Made by a program: the position numbers and the translations under genes. 41,611 nucleotides of DNA from an uncultured Bacteroidales bacterium (GTDB lineage: Bacteria > Bacteroidota > Bacteroidia > Bacteroidales > Muribaculaceae): contig CACZHT010000030.1 in assembly GCA_902781045.1 (NCBI GenBank), forward strand, positions 15,091-56,701. Reading direction: 5' to 3'. The notes beneath the pieces were generated by a model. The model did not search any database. It saw nothing but the letters and a program-made list of their open reading frames with translations, and was not told where the DNA came from. This document shows, in pieces, positions 24,481-35,459 of this stretch. Each line of letters begins with the position of its first letter. The first letter of the stretch is position 1.

Positions 24481-26067
24481 ATGACAGAGAAATTTGAAAT
24501 GGTGGCCAAGACCTTCCAGGGGCTGGAAGGCGTGCTTGCCGACGAACTGCGCCAGTTGGGCGCCGACAATGTACTGGAAGGGGTGCGCATGGTGTCGTTT
24601 GAGGGCGACAAGAAAATGCTATACCGAGCCAATTTCGGCTTGCGCACCGCACTGCGAGTGCTCAAACCCTTCTACAAGTTCCGCTCGAACGATGCCGACG
24701 ACCTCTATGAGCAGGTCAAGCGCTATGACTGGAGCACGGTGATGAAGGTCGGGCAGACATTTGCCATTGACTCGACCACCAATGGCGAGGAGTTCCGACA
24801 CTCGCGCTTTGTGACCTATCGCGTCAAGGACGCCATTGCCGACTTCTTCATGGAGCATGAAGGGCGGCGTCCCAGCATCCGTGTTACCAATCCCGACATC
24901 CGTCTGGACGTGCACATTAATGGCGACCAAGTCACCCTGTCGCTCGACTCCAGTGGTGCACCGCTCTACAAGCGCGGCTGGCGTCAGGCACAGACCGACG
25001 CGCCCATCAACGAAGTGCTGGCTGCCGGCATCATCCGTCTGAGCGGTTGGGATGGACAATGCGACCTGGTCGACCCGATGTGCGGGTCGGGCACATTCCT
25101 GGTCGAGGCCGCGCTCATCGCATGCAACATCAATCCCGGCGTGTTCCGTCAGGAGTATGCCTTCCAGCGGTGGGATGACTATGACGCCGAACTGTTCGAC
25201 ACAGTCTATAACGACGACAGCCAGGAACGCGAGTTCACCCACAAGATTTATGGTTCGGACATCGACGGAAAGGCCATCGCCATCAGTCGCGCCAACGCCA
25301 AGGCTGCTGGTGTGCTGAAGCACATCGAGCTGGAGCGGCGCGACCTGGCCGACATTGCCGAGGTGCCTGCCGGCGGCGTGCTCATCACCAACCCTCCCTA
25401 TGACCAGCGTCTGCATCTGGAGGATGCCGAGGCATTCTATAGCATGCTGGGCAGCAAGCTCAAGCACGTGTTCCGTGGCTACCATGCGTGGATCATCGGC
25501 TATAACCGCGAGTACTACGACAAGATTGGATTGCGCGCCTCTGTGCACTATCCGCTGTTCAATGGCGCGCTGGAGTGCGAGCTTCGTGAGTATGTCATCT
25601 TCGACGGCAAGTATGACGAGATGCGATCGCGTGGCGAGAGCATCCGAAACGATGACTTCCACGGCAGTGAGGACCGTCGCAACCTGGTGCGCCGCGAGTT
25701 CAAGGAGACCTTTGCCCAAGATGACGGCAAACAGCGCTCCGAGGGCGACAAGCCACGCTTCAAGCGCGACGGCGACCGTCCGCGCCGCGAGGGTGACAAG
25801 CCACGCTTCAAGCGCGACGATGACCGTCCGCGCCGCGATGGCGACAAACCACGCTTCAAGCGCGAGGGTGACCGTCCGCGTCGTGAGGGCGACAAGCCAC
25901 GCTTCAAGCGCGACGGCGACCGCCCGCGCCACGATGGCGAGAGGCGCTCACCACGGTTCACCCCTGGCCAAGGCCCCACGCTGGGCGAGGACAAGGAGGT
26001 GCCCATCATCCATGGCCGCCGCAAGAGCTGGAAACGTCGCGACCTGCCCGAAGAAGACAACACTTAA
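24481..26067 (+). CDS. THUMP-domain class I SAM-dependent RNA methyltransferase (RlmL-like)
   Basis: The 528-residue protein resembles the N-terminal part of RlmL, which methylates guanosine 2445 of 23S rRNA. Residues 1-160 hold the ferredoxin-like/THUMP RNA-binding part (EKFEMVAKTFQGLEGVLADELRQLG). The catalytic domain (about 165-400) shows the SAM site around DPMCGSGTFLVEAAL and the NPPY motif (TNPPYDQRL) of N-methyltransferases. Residues 422-485 are four copies of a basic 16-residue repeat (GDKPRFKR-x-x-DRPR), a likely RNA-binding tail absent from E. coli RlmL. It lacks the second (RlmK) methyltransferase domain. The start was chosen downstream of the promoter, where the protein matches the family. 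The exact target base is an inference. Confidence 0.9.
   Translation: MTEKFEMVAKTFQGLEGVLADELRQLGADNVLEGVRMVSFEGDKKMLYRANFGLRTALRVLKPFYKFRSNDADDLYEQVKRYDWSTVMKVGQTFAIDSTTNGEEFRHSRFVTYRVKDAIADFFMEHEGRRPSIRVTNPDIRLDVHINGDQVTLSLDSSGAPLYKRGWRQAQTDAPINEVLAAGIIRLSGWDGQCDLVDPMCGSGTFLVEAALIACNINPGVFRQEYAFQRWDDYDAELFDTVYNDDSQEREFTHKIYGSDIDGKAIAISRANAKAAGVLKHIELERRDLADIAEVPAGGVLITNPPYDQRLHLEDAEAFYSMLGSKLKHVFRGYHAWIIGYNREYYDKIGLRASVHYPLFNGALECELREYVIFDGKYDEMRSRGESIRNDDFHGSEDRRNLVRREFKETFAQDDGKQRSEGDKPRFKRDGDRPRREGDKPRFKRDDDRPRRDGDKPRFKREGDRPRREGDKPRFKRDGDRPRHDGERRSPRFTPGQGPTLGEDKEVPIIHGRRKSWKRRDLPEEDNT
25744..25935 (+). repeat. 48-bp in-frame repeat, four copies, in the methyltransferase tail
   Basis: Each copy encodes GDKPRFKR-[DE]-x-DRPR-x-x. 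The copies are very similar in DNA sequence, so copy number may vary between strains. Confidence 0.85.
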
Positions 26068-26123
26068 TGCACAATTCTAGACCGCAACCAGCGCAGCGTT
26101 CTTAATTCATAATTTAAAGAGAA

Positions 26124-27407
26124 GTGAATATATTATTGCTTGGGTCGGGTGGCCGGGAGTGCGCCATCGCCTGGAAGTTAAGCCAAAGCCCACGACTGGG
26201 CAAGTTGTTCATCGCCCCCGGCAATGCCGGCATGGCACAGTATGGCACATTGTTGCCCATCAAGCCCATGGACTTTGACGCCGTGGGGCAGGCCGCCATC
26301 GACCACCATATCGACATGGTGGTTGTGGGCAGTGAGGACCCATTGGTGGCAGGCATCGTCGACCATTTCATGGGCGACGACCGGCTGCGCCACATCCTGA
26401 TGGTGGGACCCAGTGCCGCCGGTGCGCAGCTCGAAGGCAGCAAGGACTTTGCCAAGGGCTTCATGCAGCGACACGGCATTCCCACTGCCGATTATCTGAG
26501 TGTGACCCGCGACAACCTGGACGAGGGGCTACGCTTCCTGGAGCGGCAACAGCCACCATTTGTGCTCAAGGCCGACGGTTTGGCGGCCGGCAAGGGTGTG
26601 CTCATCATCGACAACCTGGACGAGGCTCGGCGCGAGCTCAGTGCAATGCTCGACGGCAAGTTTGGACGGTCGAGTGCGACGGTGGTCATCGAGCAATTCC
26701 TGCGGGGCATCGAATGCTCGGTGTTTGTTGTGACCGACGGGCGCGACTACCGGCTGCTGCCTGTCGCCAAGGACTACAAGCGCATCGGCGAGGGCGACAC
26801 GGGGTTGAACACCGGCGGCATGGGCTCGGTATCGCCCGTGAGCTTTGCCGATGAGGCGTTCATGGACAAGGTGCGCACCCGCATCATCGAGCCGACCATC
26901 GCAGGTCTGCAGCAGGAGAACCTGCCCTATTGCGGCTTTATCTTCTTCGGGCTGATTAATGTCGATGGCGACCCCCTAGTCATCGAATATAACGTGCGCA
27001 TGGGTGACCCCGAGACCGAGAGCGTGATGCCGCGTCTGGCGAGCGACCTGGTCGACCTGCTCGAAGCAGCCGCCACTGGTCACATCGCCGATGTGGACGT
27101 TGCCATAGATTCACGCTACGCCGTGACGGTGATGATGGTGAGTGGTGGTTATCCTGGCAGTTATCCCAAGGGCAAGGTCATCACTGGCATCAACCAGGTG
27201 ACCGACAGTCTCGTCTTCCATGCCGGCACGGCACAAGATGCCGAGGGTCGGCTGGTGACCAATGGCGGCCGTGTGCTGGCTGTCACCAGCTATGGCACGA
27301 CGCAGGCTCAGGCCTTGGAGCGGTCGTTCGGCAGTGTGCAGCGCATCCACTTCGACGGTTGCTATTATCGCCGTGACATCGGACATGATTTAATTCATAA
27401 TTCATAA
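26124..27407 (+). CDS. purD: phosphoribosylamine-glycine ligase
   Basis: PurD catalyses the second step of purine synthesis, joining glycine to phosphoribosylamine with ATP. The 427-residue protein shows MNILLLGSGGRECAIAWKL (N-domain; the usual GGREHA has Cys for His), the ATP-grasp part with LKADGLAAGKGVLI, and DTGLNTGGMGSVSPV. Near the active site it has VIEYNVRMGDPETE, and the C-domain carries MVSGGYPGSYPKG. The start is a GTG preceded by AAAGAGAA, one of few Shine-Dalgarno-like sequences here. The last codons (HNS) and the stop are part of a run of AATTCAT heptamers, so the repeat has shaped the C-terminus. The rest of the purine pathway is elsewhere. Confidence 0.96.
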   Translation: MNILLLGSGGRECAIAWKLSQSPRLGKLFIAPGNAGMAQYGTLLPIKPMDFDAVGQAAIDHHIDMVVVGSEDPLVAGIVDHFMGDDRLRHILMVGPSAAGAQLEGSKDFAKGFMQRHGIPTADYLSVTRDNLDEGLRFLERQQPPFVLKADGLAAGKGVLIIDNLDEARRELSAMLDGKFGRSSATVVIEQFLRGIECSVFVVTDGRDYRLLPVAKDYKRIGEGDTGLNTGGMGSVSPVSFADEAFMDKVRTRIIEPTIAGLQQENLPYCGFIFFGLINVDGDPLVIEYNVRMGDPETESVMPRLASDLVDLLEAAATGHIADVDVAIDSRYAVTVMMVSGGYPGSYPKGKVITGINQVTDSLVFHAGTAQDAEGRLVTNGGRVLAVTSYGTTQAQALERSFGSVQRIHFDGCYYRRDIGHDLIHNS

Positions 27408-27416
27408 TTCATAATT
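27392..27416. repeat. AATTCAT heptamer tract overlapping the purD stop
   Basis: Three AATTCAT units and a partial fourth run from inside the purD reading frame into the spacer. Confidence 0.8.
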
Positions 27417-27463
27417 TGTCGCGACGAGTGGTTTCTTGCCTCTTGATTCTCAGGTTCCAAAAG

Positions 27464-27606
27464 TAGTAAGGCTGTGGAGTAGGGTAGTAAAGCCGTTACT
27501 CCAGCCGCTCTGGGAGCCGAAACTGCCACAATCATGTAACGGCTTTACTACGCCACTACACCACTACACCACTACTCCACTACTTTACCACTCCACTACT
27601 TTTTTA
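27464..27606. repeat. long inverted repeat with an 8-nt CACTACAC tract
   Basis: GTAGTAAAGCCGTTAC (27484-27499) is perfectly complementary to 27536-27551. The outer part continues as AGTAGTAAGGCTGTGGAGTA on the left and a run of CACTACAC-type octamers on the right (27551-27600), so a stem of more than 50 nt with bulges can form. It ends in a T run (27599-27605), so it may end the purD transcript. Confidence 0.65.
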
Positions 27607-27616
27607 GAAAGTTAAA

Positions 27617-28597
27617 TTGAAACGTGACGAGCAATATATTGACCTGCTGAATGGACGCACATTCATGACTGTCACCGGCATCCTGCTGGCCATCATGGCA
27701 GTGATGGCTAGTGGTCGTGTGCCCGTGGCCGAGGCCAGCAGCGGCATCTTCTTCGAGATGCCCACTGTGCTGGTCAAGCCGGGTCTGCCATCAGCCCTGA
27801 TCAACGTGGCTTGCCTGGTGGGCATCGGTGCACTGATGCTCCTGGTCAACAAGGTGTTCAGCTTTGTGCGGTCGATGACCTGCATCTTTGTATCGGCGTT
27901 CTTCCTGCTTGAGTTTGCCGTTCCCATCACTAGCAGTGTGTTCAACACGGGCACTGCCTTGTGCCTGATATTGGTGCTGGGCGTGCTGGCACTGTTTGCC
28001 AGCTACGAGGACATGCACTCGCAGGGACGCATCTATCTGACAATGTGCATCCTGGCTGCTGCCTGCTTGTGGCAGTGGGCGTTTGTGATTCTGATTCCGG
28101 CCTTTGCCATCGGTTTTGTGTATATGCGTGCGATGGACTTCCGTGGCTTCCTGGCGATGCTGCTGGGTCTGGCCACACCATTCTGGATTGTCATCGGGCT
28201 GGGCATTGTCAATCCTTTGACCGACTTCAAGCCCTTAGAAATCAACGCTGTGTGGGCATCGCTCGACTTGTCGCAGATGCGTCTGCTGGTCACCTGGGCC
28301 GCCGTGGTGGCAGTGTTGTCCATCATCTTGACAGTGATGAACCTGGCCACGATTCTAAACTATCGGCTGCAATTTCGCGTCTACAATGCGTTCTTCATTG
28401 TCGTGACCATCCTCAGTGTGCTGGCCATGTGCGTCGACTATCGCGACATGGTGGTCTTCATGCCGCTGCTCAACCTCTGCCTGGCCATACAGATAGCACA
28501 CTCGTTCACACTCAGCACCCAACCCAAGCGACATTACCTGATGTGGCTCTTTGCCATCGCCACCCTGGCCGTGGGCATCAGCTCGCTCACCCTGTGA
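27617..28597 (+). CDS. multi-pass membrane protein of unknown function (possibly DUF6427-like)
   Basis: The 326-residue protein is almost entirely hydrophobic, with about nine or ten membrane segments and very short loops, and no recognisable catalytic motif. Layout and size recall the DUF6427 membrane proteins of Bacteroidota, but I am not certain. The frame begins at a TTG (27617) preceded by AGAAAGTTAAA; the first ATG, 16 codons later, would remove the hydrophilic N-terminus (KRDEQYIDLLNGR) that such proteins normally keep. The stop overlaps the start of the CvpA-like gene (TGATG), so the two are translationally coupled and probably work together in the inner membrane. Confidence 0.75.
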   Translation: MKRDEQYIDLLNGRTFMTVTGILLAIMAVMASGRVPVAEASSGIFFEMPTVLVKPGLPSALINVACLVGIGALMLLVNKVFSFVRSMTCIFVSAFFLLEFAVPITSSVFNTGTALCLILVLGVLALFASYEDMHSQGRIYLTMCILAAACLWQWAFVILIPAFAIGFVYMRAMDFRGFLAMLLGLATPFWIVIGLGIVNPLTDFKPLEINAVWASLDLSQMRLLVTWAAVVAVLSIILTVMNLATILNYRLQFRVYNAFFIVVTILSVLAMCVDYRDMVVFMPLLNLCLAIQIAHSFTLSTQPKRHYLMWLFAIATLAVGISSLTL

Positions 28598-29172
28598 TGA
28601 CACTGATTGACTCGATATTGTTGCTGATTGTCTTGGGGGCGCTGGTCATCGGGTGGCGCAAAGGCCTGGTGCGGCAACTGGCTTCACTGGTGAGCTGGGC
28701 GGTGGGCATTGCCGTGTGCCTGTTCTTTGGCGACGAGATTACACGTATCTTCGTTGCGCTCAACCCCGACGCAGCCCACTGGCCGCTGGCATCAATCACG
28801 GTCAAGGCGGTGTCCCTGTCGCTGTTTTTCCTGATGTTCACCCTGGTGCTGCGTGTGGTGAGTTATGTCACGCGCAAGGTCATCCGGGCGGCCAACCTGG
28901 GGTGCCTGGACCGCGTGGGCGGCGCGGCACTGTTCATGTTCAAGTATCTGATGGCGGTGAGCATCGTGCTCAACCTGCTCTATGCCTACAACCCCGATGC
29001 CGAGACTTTCGGGACACGGCATGCGCTGAACAATCGCCCATACGAGCTGACCCTAGACCTCATGCCGCGCATTCTGGGCGCCGAGCACATGCCCAGCGAC
29101 TCGCTGCTGCTCTACAGGCAGGTGGCAGAGCGGGCCGGCAATGGCAACAGTGGTGAGGTTGTGGAGAAGTGA
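28597..29172 (+). CDS. CvpA family membrane protein
   Basis: The 191-residue protein has the CvpA layout: four membrane helices in the first 130 residues, starting MTLIDSILLLIVLGALVIGWRKGLVRQLASLVSWAVG. The IDxILLxxxxxGxxxGxxKG pattern and the later VRVVSYVTRKVIRAANLGCLDRVGGA segment fit the family. The C-terminal 60 residues are hydrophilic. CvpA proteins take part in envelope maintenance and colicin V production in E. coli. Its ATG overlaps the stop of the preceding membrane-protein gene by one base. Confidence 0.85.
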   Translation: MTLIDSILLLIVLGALVIGWRKGLVRQLASLVSWAVGIAVCLFFGDEITRIFVALNPDAAHWPLASITVKAVSLSLFFLMFTLVLRVVSYVTRKVIRAANLGCLDRVGGAALFMFKYLMAVSIVLNLLYAYNPDAETFGTRHALNNRPYELTLDLMPRILGAEHMPSDSLLLYRQVAERAGNGNSGEVVEK

Positions 29173-29282
29173 GGCCGTTGCTCTTTGAGGCAACGCATAA
29201 TTCACAATGAAGAGCGGGTTTCGATACCGAACAGTGGGTGCCGGACATGATGGATTAGAAAGTTAAGTTAAAAATCGTGTGC

Positions 29283-29317
29283 TTTGGCAACGATGTCGGT
29301 AAAAAACAGTACCTTTG
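29283..29317 (+). promoter_or_regulatory. promoter of the suf operon
   Basis: TTTG (29283-29286), 23 nt, TACCTTTG (29310-29317). The spacing is slightly long. No IscR-like palindrome is obvious nearby. Confidence 0.6.
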
Positions 29318-29345
29318 CAATTTGTTTGGCAACCGTTGACTTACA

Positions 29346-30812
<1,467 letters not shown>

Positions 30813-30824
30813 TAAGATAACCAT

Positions 30825-30855
30825 CTAGACACTCTAGAACAGCCAGAGTGTCTAG
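30825..30855 (+). promoter_or_regulatory. hairpin between sufB and sufC
   Basis: CTAGACACTCT (30825-30835) pairs perfectly with AGAGTGTCTAG (30845-30855), 9-nt loop, no T run. Within an operon it may stabilise the sufB message or tune the amount of SufC and SufD. Confidence 0.7.
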
Positions 30856-30869
30856 GAAACCTAAACACT

Positions 30870-31627
<758 letters not shown>

Positions 31628-31631
<4 letters not shown>

Positions 31632-32971
31632 GCGCCTTAACACAATATATCGAGCTGCACGACCAGCACCTGGCCACCATCGAGGCGCATGCCCCGGCGG
31701 CACTCAACACGCTGCGGCGACAGGCGCGGCAGGCGTTGGAGGGGGCCGTGCTGCCGCGCAAGGGTCAGGAAGACTATGAGGCCACCGACCTCAATGCTGT
31801 CTTTGCTCCGGACTATGGTGTGAACATTGGCCGTCTGGACTTTGACATCGACCCGGCTGCCGCCTTCCATTGCGACGTGCCCAACATGAGCACCTGCATG
31901 TACTATACCTACAACGACATCTTCCATCCTAGCACCACAGCCCGTAAGGTAGAGGGTGGGGTGGTGGTCGAGTCGCTGGCTCAGGCAGCCCTTAATCATC
32001 CCGAGTTGCTGCACAAGTGCTATGGCCGGCTGGCCTCGCTCGCTGACCCCACTGTGGCACTGAACACCTTGCTGGCGCAGGATGGCATACTGGTCTATGT
32101 GCCAGCCGGTTGCACCGCCGAGAAGACCATCCAGCTGGTCAACCTGCTCAACTACACACGCCCGATGATGGTGGTGCGGCGCGTGCTGGTGGTGCTTGAG
32201 GAGAACGCCCACGCGCGCATGCTGGTGTGCGACCATACCCAGAGCACTGAGGTCGAGTGCCTGAGTTCGCAGGTGATTGAGGTGTTTGCCGGCGAGAATT
32301 CGACGTTCGACTACTACGACCTGGAGGAGAGCGGACCGCTGACGCGCCGAGTGTCGAGCATCTATGTCCGCCAGCAGGCTGGTAGCAATGTGCTGATTGA
32401 CGGCATCACGCTCACCAATGGTGTGACGCGCAACGACTACTGCGTCACAGTCGAGGGCGAGCATGCCGAGACACAGCTGCTGGGCATGACCATTGCCAGT
32501 GGCACGCAGCACGTCGACACACACACCCACCTCGATCACCGGGCACCCCGTTGCCACAGCAACGAGATGTTCAAGTATGTACTCACCGACCAGGCTGTCG
32601 GGGCATTTGCGGGCAAGATACTGGTGCAGCCTGGCTGCCCACGTGTCGAGGCCTATCAGGGCAACCGTAACCTCTGCGCCAGCGACACTGCACGCATGTA
32701 CACTAAACCTCAGCTCGAGATTTACACCGATGATGTCAAGTGCTCGCATGGCACCACCATCGGACAGCTCGACGACGAGGCGCTCTTCTATATGCGTGCA
32801 CGCGGCATCAGCCTCGATGAGGCGCGCAACCTGCTGATGCAGGCATTCATGGCCGATGTCATCGACGCTGTGCGCCTCGACACCCTGCGCGACCGCTTGC
32901 GCTATCTCGTCGAGAAACGCTTCAACGGCACTCTGGCCAACTGTGGTGCCTGTGCGGCAGCATGCAAGTAA
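31628..32971 (+). CDS. sufD: Fe-S cluster assembly protein SufD
   Basis: SufD, the SufB paralogue, completes SufBC2D and is needed for iron entry. The 447-residue protein shares the beta-helix core, with VYVPAGCTAEKTIQLVNLL, then HTHLDHRAPRCHSNEMFKYVL and KILVQPGCPRVEAYQGNRNL. These hold the histidine linked to SufBD interface chemistry. The C-terminal helical part has CSHGTTIGQLDDEALFYMRARGIS and ends in a Cys/Ala-rich stretch (CGACAAACK). It starts inside the last codons of sufC and is followed 36 nt later by sufS. Confidence 0.95.
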
Positions 32972-33007
32972 ATGACTGTTACCCTTAATTATTAAATTTC
33001 GATAAAG

Positions 33008-34219
33008 TTGCTGGACATCAAAAAAATACGCAGTGAGTATCCCATCCTGAACCGCACAGTCGAGGGCCGGCCGCTCATCTATCTGGACAATGCCGCCACC
33101 TCGCTGGCTCCCAGTCGCGTGGTCGATGCCATCGACCAGATGTATCACTGCCACAAGGCCAACGTGCATCGTGGCGTGCACACTCTGTCGCAAGAGGCCA
33201 CCGACCTGGTCGAGGCCACTCGCGACAAGGTGCGCCGACACATCAATGCCCGAAGCATTCAGGAGGTCATCTTCACCCGTGGCACCACCGAGAGCATCAA
33301 CCTGGTGGCATCATCTATGGGCGACATGCTTGAGCACGACGACGAGATCATCCTCACTGTCATGGAACATCACAGCAACATCGTGCCATGGCAACTCATC
33401 GGCCGCCGCAAGCGCATCCGCATCCGTGTGGTGCCCATCAGCGACGATGGCCAGCTGGACCTCGAGGCCTACGAGGACATGTTCACCGACAACACCCGCT
33501 TTGTGGCACTGGCCCATGTGAGCAATGTGCTGGGCACGGTCAACCCAGTCAAGCAGATGATAGCCATCGCCCACCGGCATGATGTGCCCGTGCTGGTCGA
33601 CGGTGCCCAGGCCGCACCACACCTGACCCTGGACATGCAGGACCTGGACTGCGACTTCTATGCCCTGTCGAGCCACAAGATGTATGGACCCACCGGTGTG
33701 GGGGTGCTCTATGGCAAGCAGCAGTGGCTCGACCGCATGCCGCCCTATCAGGGTGGTGGCGAGATGATTGGGCACGTCTCGTTCGACAAGACAACCTTTG
33801 CCGAGCTGCCGTTCAAGTTTGAGGCCGGTACGCCCGACTATGTGGGCATTGCCGCCCTGGCCCGGGCCATCGACTATATCGAGGAACTGGGCATGGACGA
33901 CATCGCCGCTCACGAGCACCAGCTGCTGCAGGCCATGACGCGCGGGTTGCTCGAGATTGACGGTACACGCATCTATGGCACCGCTCCCGACAAGGGTGCT
34001 GTCGTGTCGTTTCTGGTGCGCGACATCAACAGCTATGACATGGGCTTGCTGCTCGACAAGCTGGGCGTCGCTGTGCGCACCGGCCACCACTGCGCCCAGC
34101 CCCTGATGGACCGCTATGGAGTCACCGGCATGGTGCGCGCCTCGCTGGCGGTCTACAACACCCTGGACGAAGTCGAGGCCTTCCTGGCCGCTGTCCGCCG
34201 CGTGGCAGCCATGTTCTGA
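33008..34219 (+). CDS. sufS: cysteine desulfurase SufS
   Basis: SufS takes sulfur from cysteine for Fe-S assembly. The 403-residue protein is a fold-type I PLP enzyme with the PLP lysine in SSHKMYGPTG (Lys224) and the catalytic cysteine in RTGHHCAQP (Cys362). The HSNIVPWQL and VDGAQAAPH segments are typical of group II desulfurases. The start is a TTG (33008) preceded by GATAAAG; the resulting MLDIKKIRSEYP matches the family N-terminus, and no ATG is available there. The usual sulfur-acceptor partner (SufE or SufU) is not encoded next to it. Confidence 0.96.
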   Translation: MLDIKKIRSEYPILNRTVEGRPLIYLDNAATSLAPSRVVDAIDQMYHCHKANVHRGVHTLSQEATDLVEATRDKVRRHINARSIQEVIFTRGTTESINLVASSMGDMLEHDDEIILTVMEHHSNIVPWQLIGRRKRIRIRVVPISDDGQLDLEAYEDMFTDNTRFVALAHVSNVLGTVNPVKQMIAIAHRHDVPVLVDGAQAAPHLTLDMQDLDCDFYALSSHKMYGPTGVGVLYGKQQWLDRMPPYQGGGEMIGHVSFDKTTFAELPFKFEAGTPDYVGIAALARAIDYIEELGMDDIAAHEHQLLQAMTRGLLEIDGTRIYGTAPDKGAVVSFLVRDINSYDMGLLLDKLGVAVRTGHHCAQPLMDRYGVTGMVRASLAVYNTLDEVEAFLAAVRRVAAMF

Positions 34220-34248
34220 CACTCTCACTGTGGTTTCGAGTCTGCTAA

Positions 34249-34283
34249 GTCCAACGTCCAACATCCAGCGTCCAACGTCCAAC
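34249..34283. repeat. 7-nt tract of GTCCAAC units after sufS
   Basis: GTCCAAC, GTCCAAC, ATCCAGC, GTCCAAC and GTCCAAC in strict 7-nt register. No terminator hairpin is seen in the 109-nt gap. Confidence 0.85.
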
Positions 34284-34328
34284 GTCTTTTAATCTGGGCT
34301 GGCACAGTTGTTGCTGTAACTTAATGAT

Positions 34329-35399
34329 ATGGAAACAAACACACTGCAATATGGCATCGTGAGATGGAGTGGCCCTGTGCAGCCCACGACGGCACAGCTC
34401 GAGGCAATCAAGCGCTGCGTGGAGCGGGTGGCTCCCGCCCTGGCGGGCATGGAGTGGAGAAACGAGGGCTACAGCCCCACCAGCCTGGTCAGCATCACGG
34501 CACGGCGTGCCAATTTGGCCAACTTAGGGCGTGAGGCGCGGGCGACCCTGCGCTTCGGCTCGGTTGACGACATCAGCCTTGCCGATGTCCGCAGCTGGAC
34601 GCGTGCAGTGGTCGATGTGCTCGACACCACCGTTGGCGATGTGGTGATTGATGCCACAAGTCCTGTGCTGCTGGCCGATATGGACATGGACGTGTGCTGC
34701 AACCAGATGGTTCAGGAGGCTTCGCCCATCGCCATGCCACCTGCTGCCAGGCGCGGCATCATTGCCCGCAAAGCATCGAAATGCAACGAGATGCGCACTG
34801 CCGAGCTCAAGCAGGCTCGCACACCCGCACTCGATGCGCAAGAAGACGAGCAGATTGCCGCTATCGACCGCCAGCAGCAACGTGCCCTCGACGAGCTGCA
34901 GACGGCCATCATCAACTACATTGCCACCTACCATGCCGATCCACGCGAATTGCTGCTCAAGCTGCAGGGCAAAGTTATCGTCAGTGACCAGGTCAGTCCA
35001 CTGGTGGTGAACCAGGACATGGACATCGTGTTGCCCTACTACAATGAGATTGTTGTTGAGATGCCGGCCATGTGCAAGGCCATCTACATCCTGTTCTTGT
35101 TGCACCCTCAAGGCATCGTGCTCAAGCAATTCGGCGACCTTCGCGGCGAGTTGGAACAAGTCTATGGCATCGTCATGCCCAACCGCAACGAGGCCCTGGC
35201 ACGCGAGAGCATCGACAACCTGTGCTCGCCACTGAGCAACACGCTCAACGAGTATATCGCCAAAATCAAGCGGTCGTTCCGCCGCTATGTCTTGAACGAC
35301 CGTCTCCTCCAGCAATATGTCATCGCCGGTCGCCGTGGGCAGCCCTACCGTGTGGCCCTGCCACCCGAGCAGGTGACATTGCCGGCCGTCTTCAGATAG
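34329..35399 (+). CDS. uncharacterised cytosolic protein, Bacteroidota type
   Basis: No named domain was recognised. The 356-residue protein has no signal peptide or membrane segment. The N-terminal 120 residues look alpha/beta, then a charged coiled-coil-like part follows (about 165-205: ELKQARTPALDAQEDEQIAAIDRQQQRALDELQ). The C-terminal 150 residues (from VVNQDMDIVLPYYNE) include a helical stretch, LCKAIYILFLLHPQGIVLK-like, and a final YVIAGRRGQPYRVALPPE. The same order (a hydrophobic helix with HPQGI, then IKRSFRRYV) recurs in uncharacterised Bacteroides proteins as I remember them. The stop codon lies in a heptamer tract. It converges on the ATPase-TOPRIM-like gene; whether the two work together is unknown. 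Confidence 0.7.
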   Translation: METNTLQYGIVRWSGPVQPTTAQLEAIKRCVERVAPALAGMEWRNEGYSPTSLVSITARRANLANLGREARATLRFGSVDDISLADVRSWTRAVVDVLDTTVGDVVIDATSPVLLADMDMDVCCNQMVQEASPIAMPPAARRGIIARKASKCNEMRTAELKQARTPALDAQEDEQIAAIDRQQQRALDELQTAIINYIATYHADPRELLLKLQGKVIVSDQVSPLVVNQDMDIVLPYYNEIVVEMPAMCKAIYILFLLHPQGIVLKQFGDLRGELEQVYGIVMPNRNEALARESIDNLCSPLSNTLNEYIAKIKRSFRRYVLNDRLLQQYVIAGRRGQPYRVALPPEQVTLPAVFR

Positions 35400-35428
35400 T
35401 TAATAGTTAAAAGTTTATAGTTAATAGT
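35394..35428. repeat. 7-nt tract containing the stop codon of the 34.3 kb gene
   Basis: AGATAGT, TAATAGT, TAAAAGT, TTATAGT and TAATAGT; the stop codon TAG is inside the first unit. Confidence 0.85.
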
Positions 35429-35459
35429 TTCGGGTTCAGCCACGTCCAGCGTCTGATGT

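Noticed and set aside
27961..28596. N-terminal extension of the CvpA-like protein
   Set aside because: It overlaps the upstream membrane-protein gene in another frame; the ATG at 28597 with TGATG overlap is the natural start.
31637..33241. 534-codon minus-strand frame opposite sufD/sufS
   Set aside because: Antisense shadow of sufD and sufS; both real genes have complete active-site motifs.
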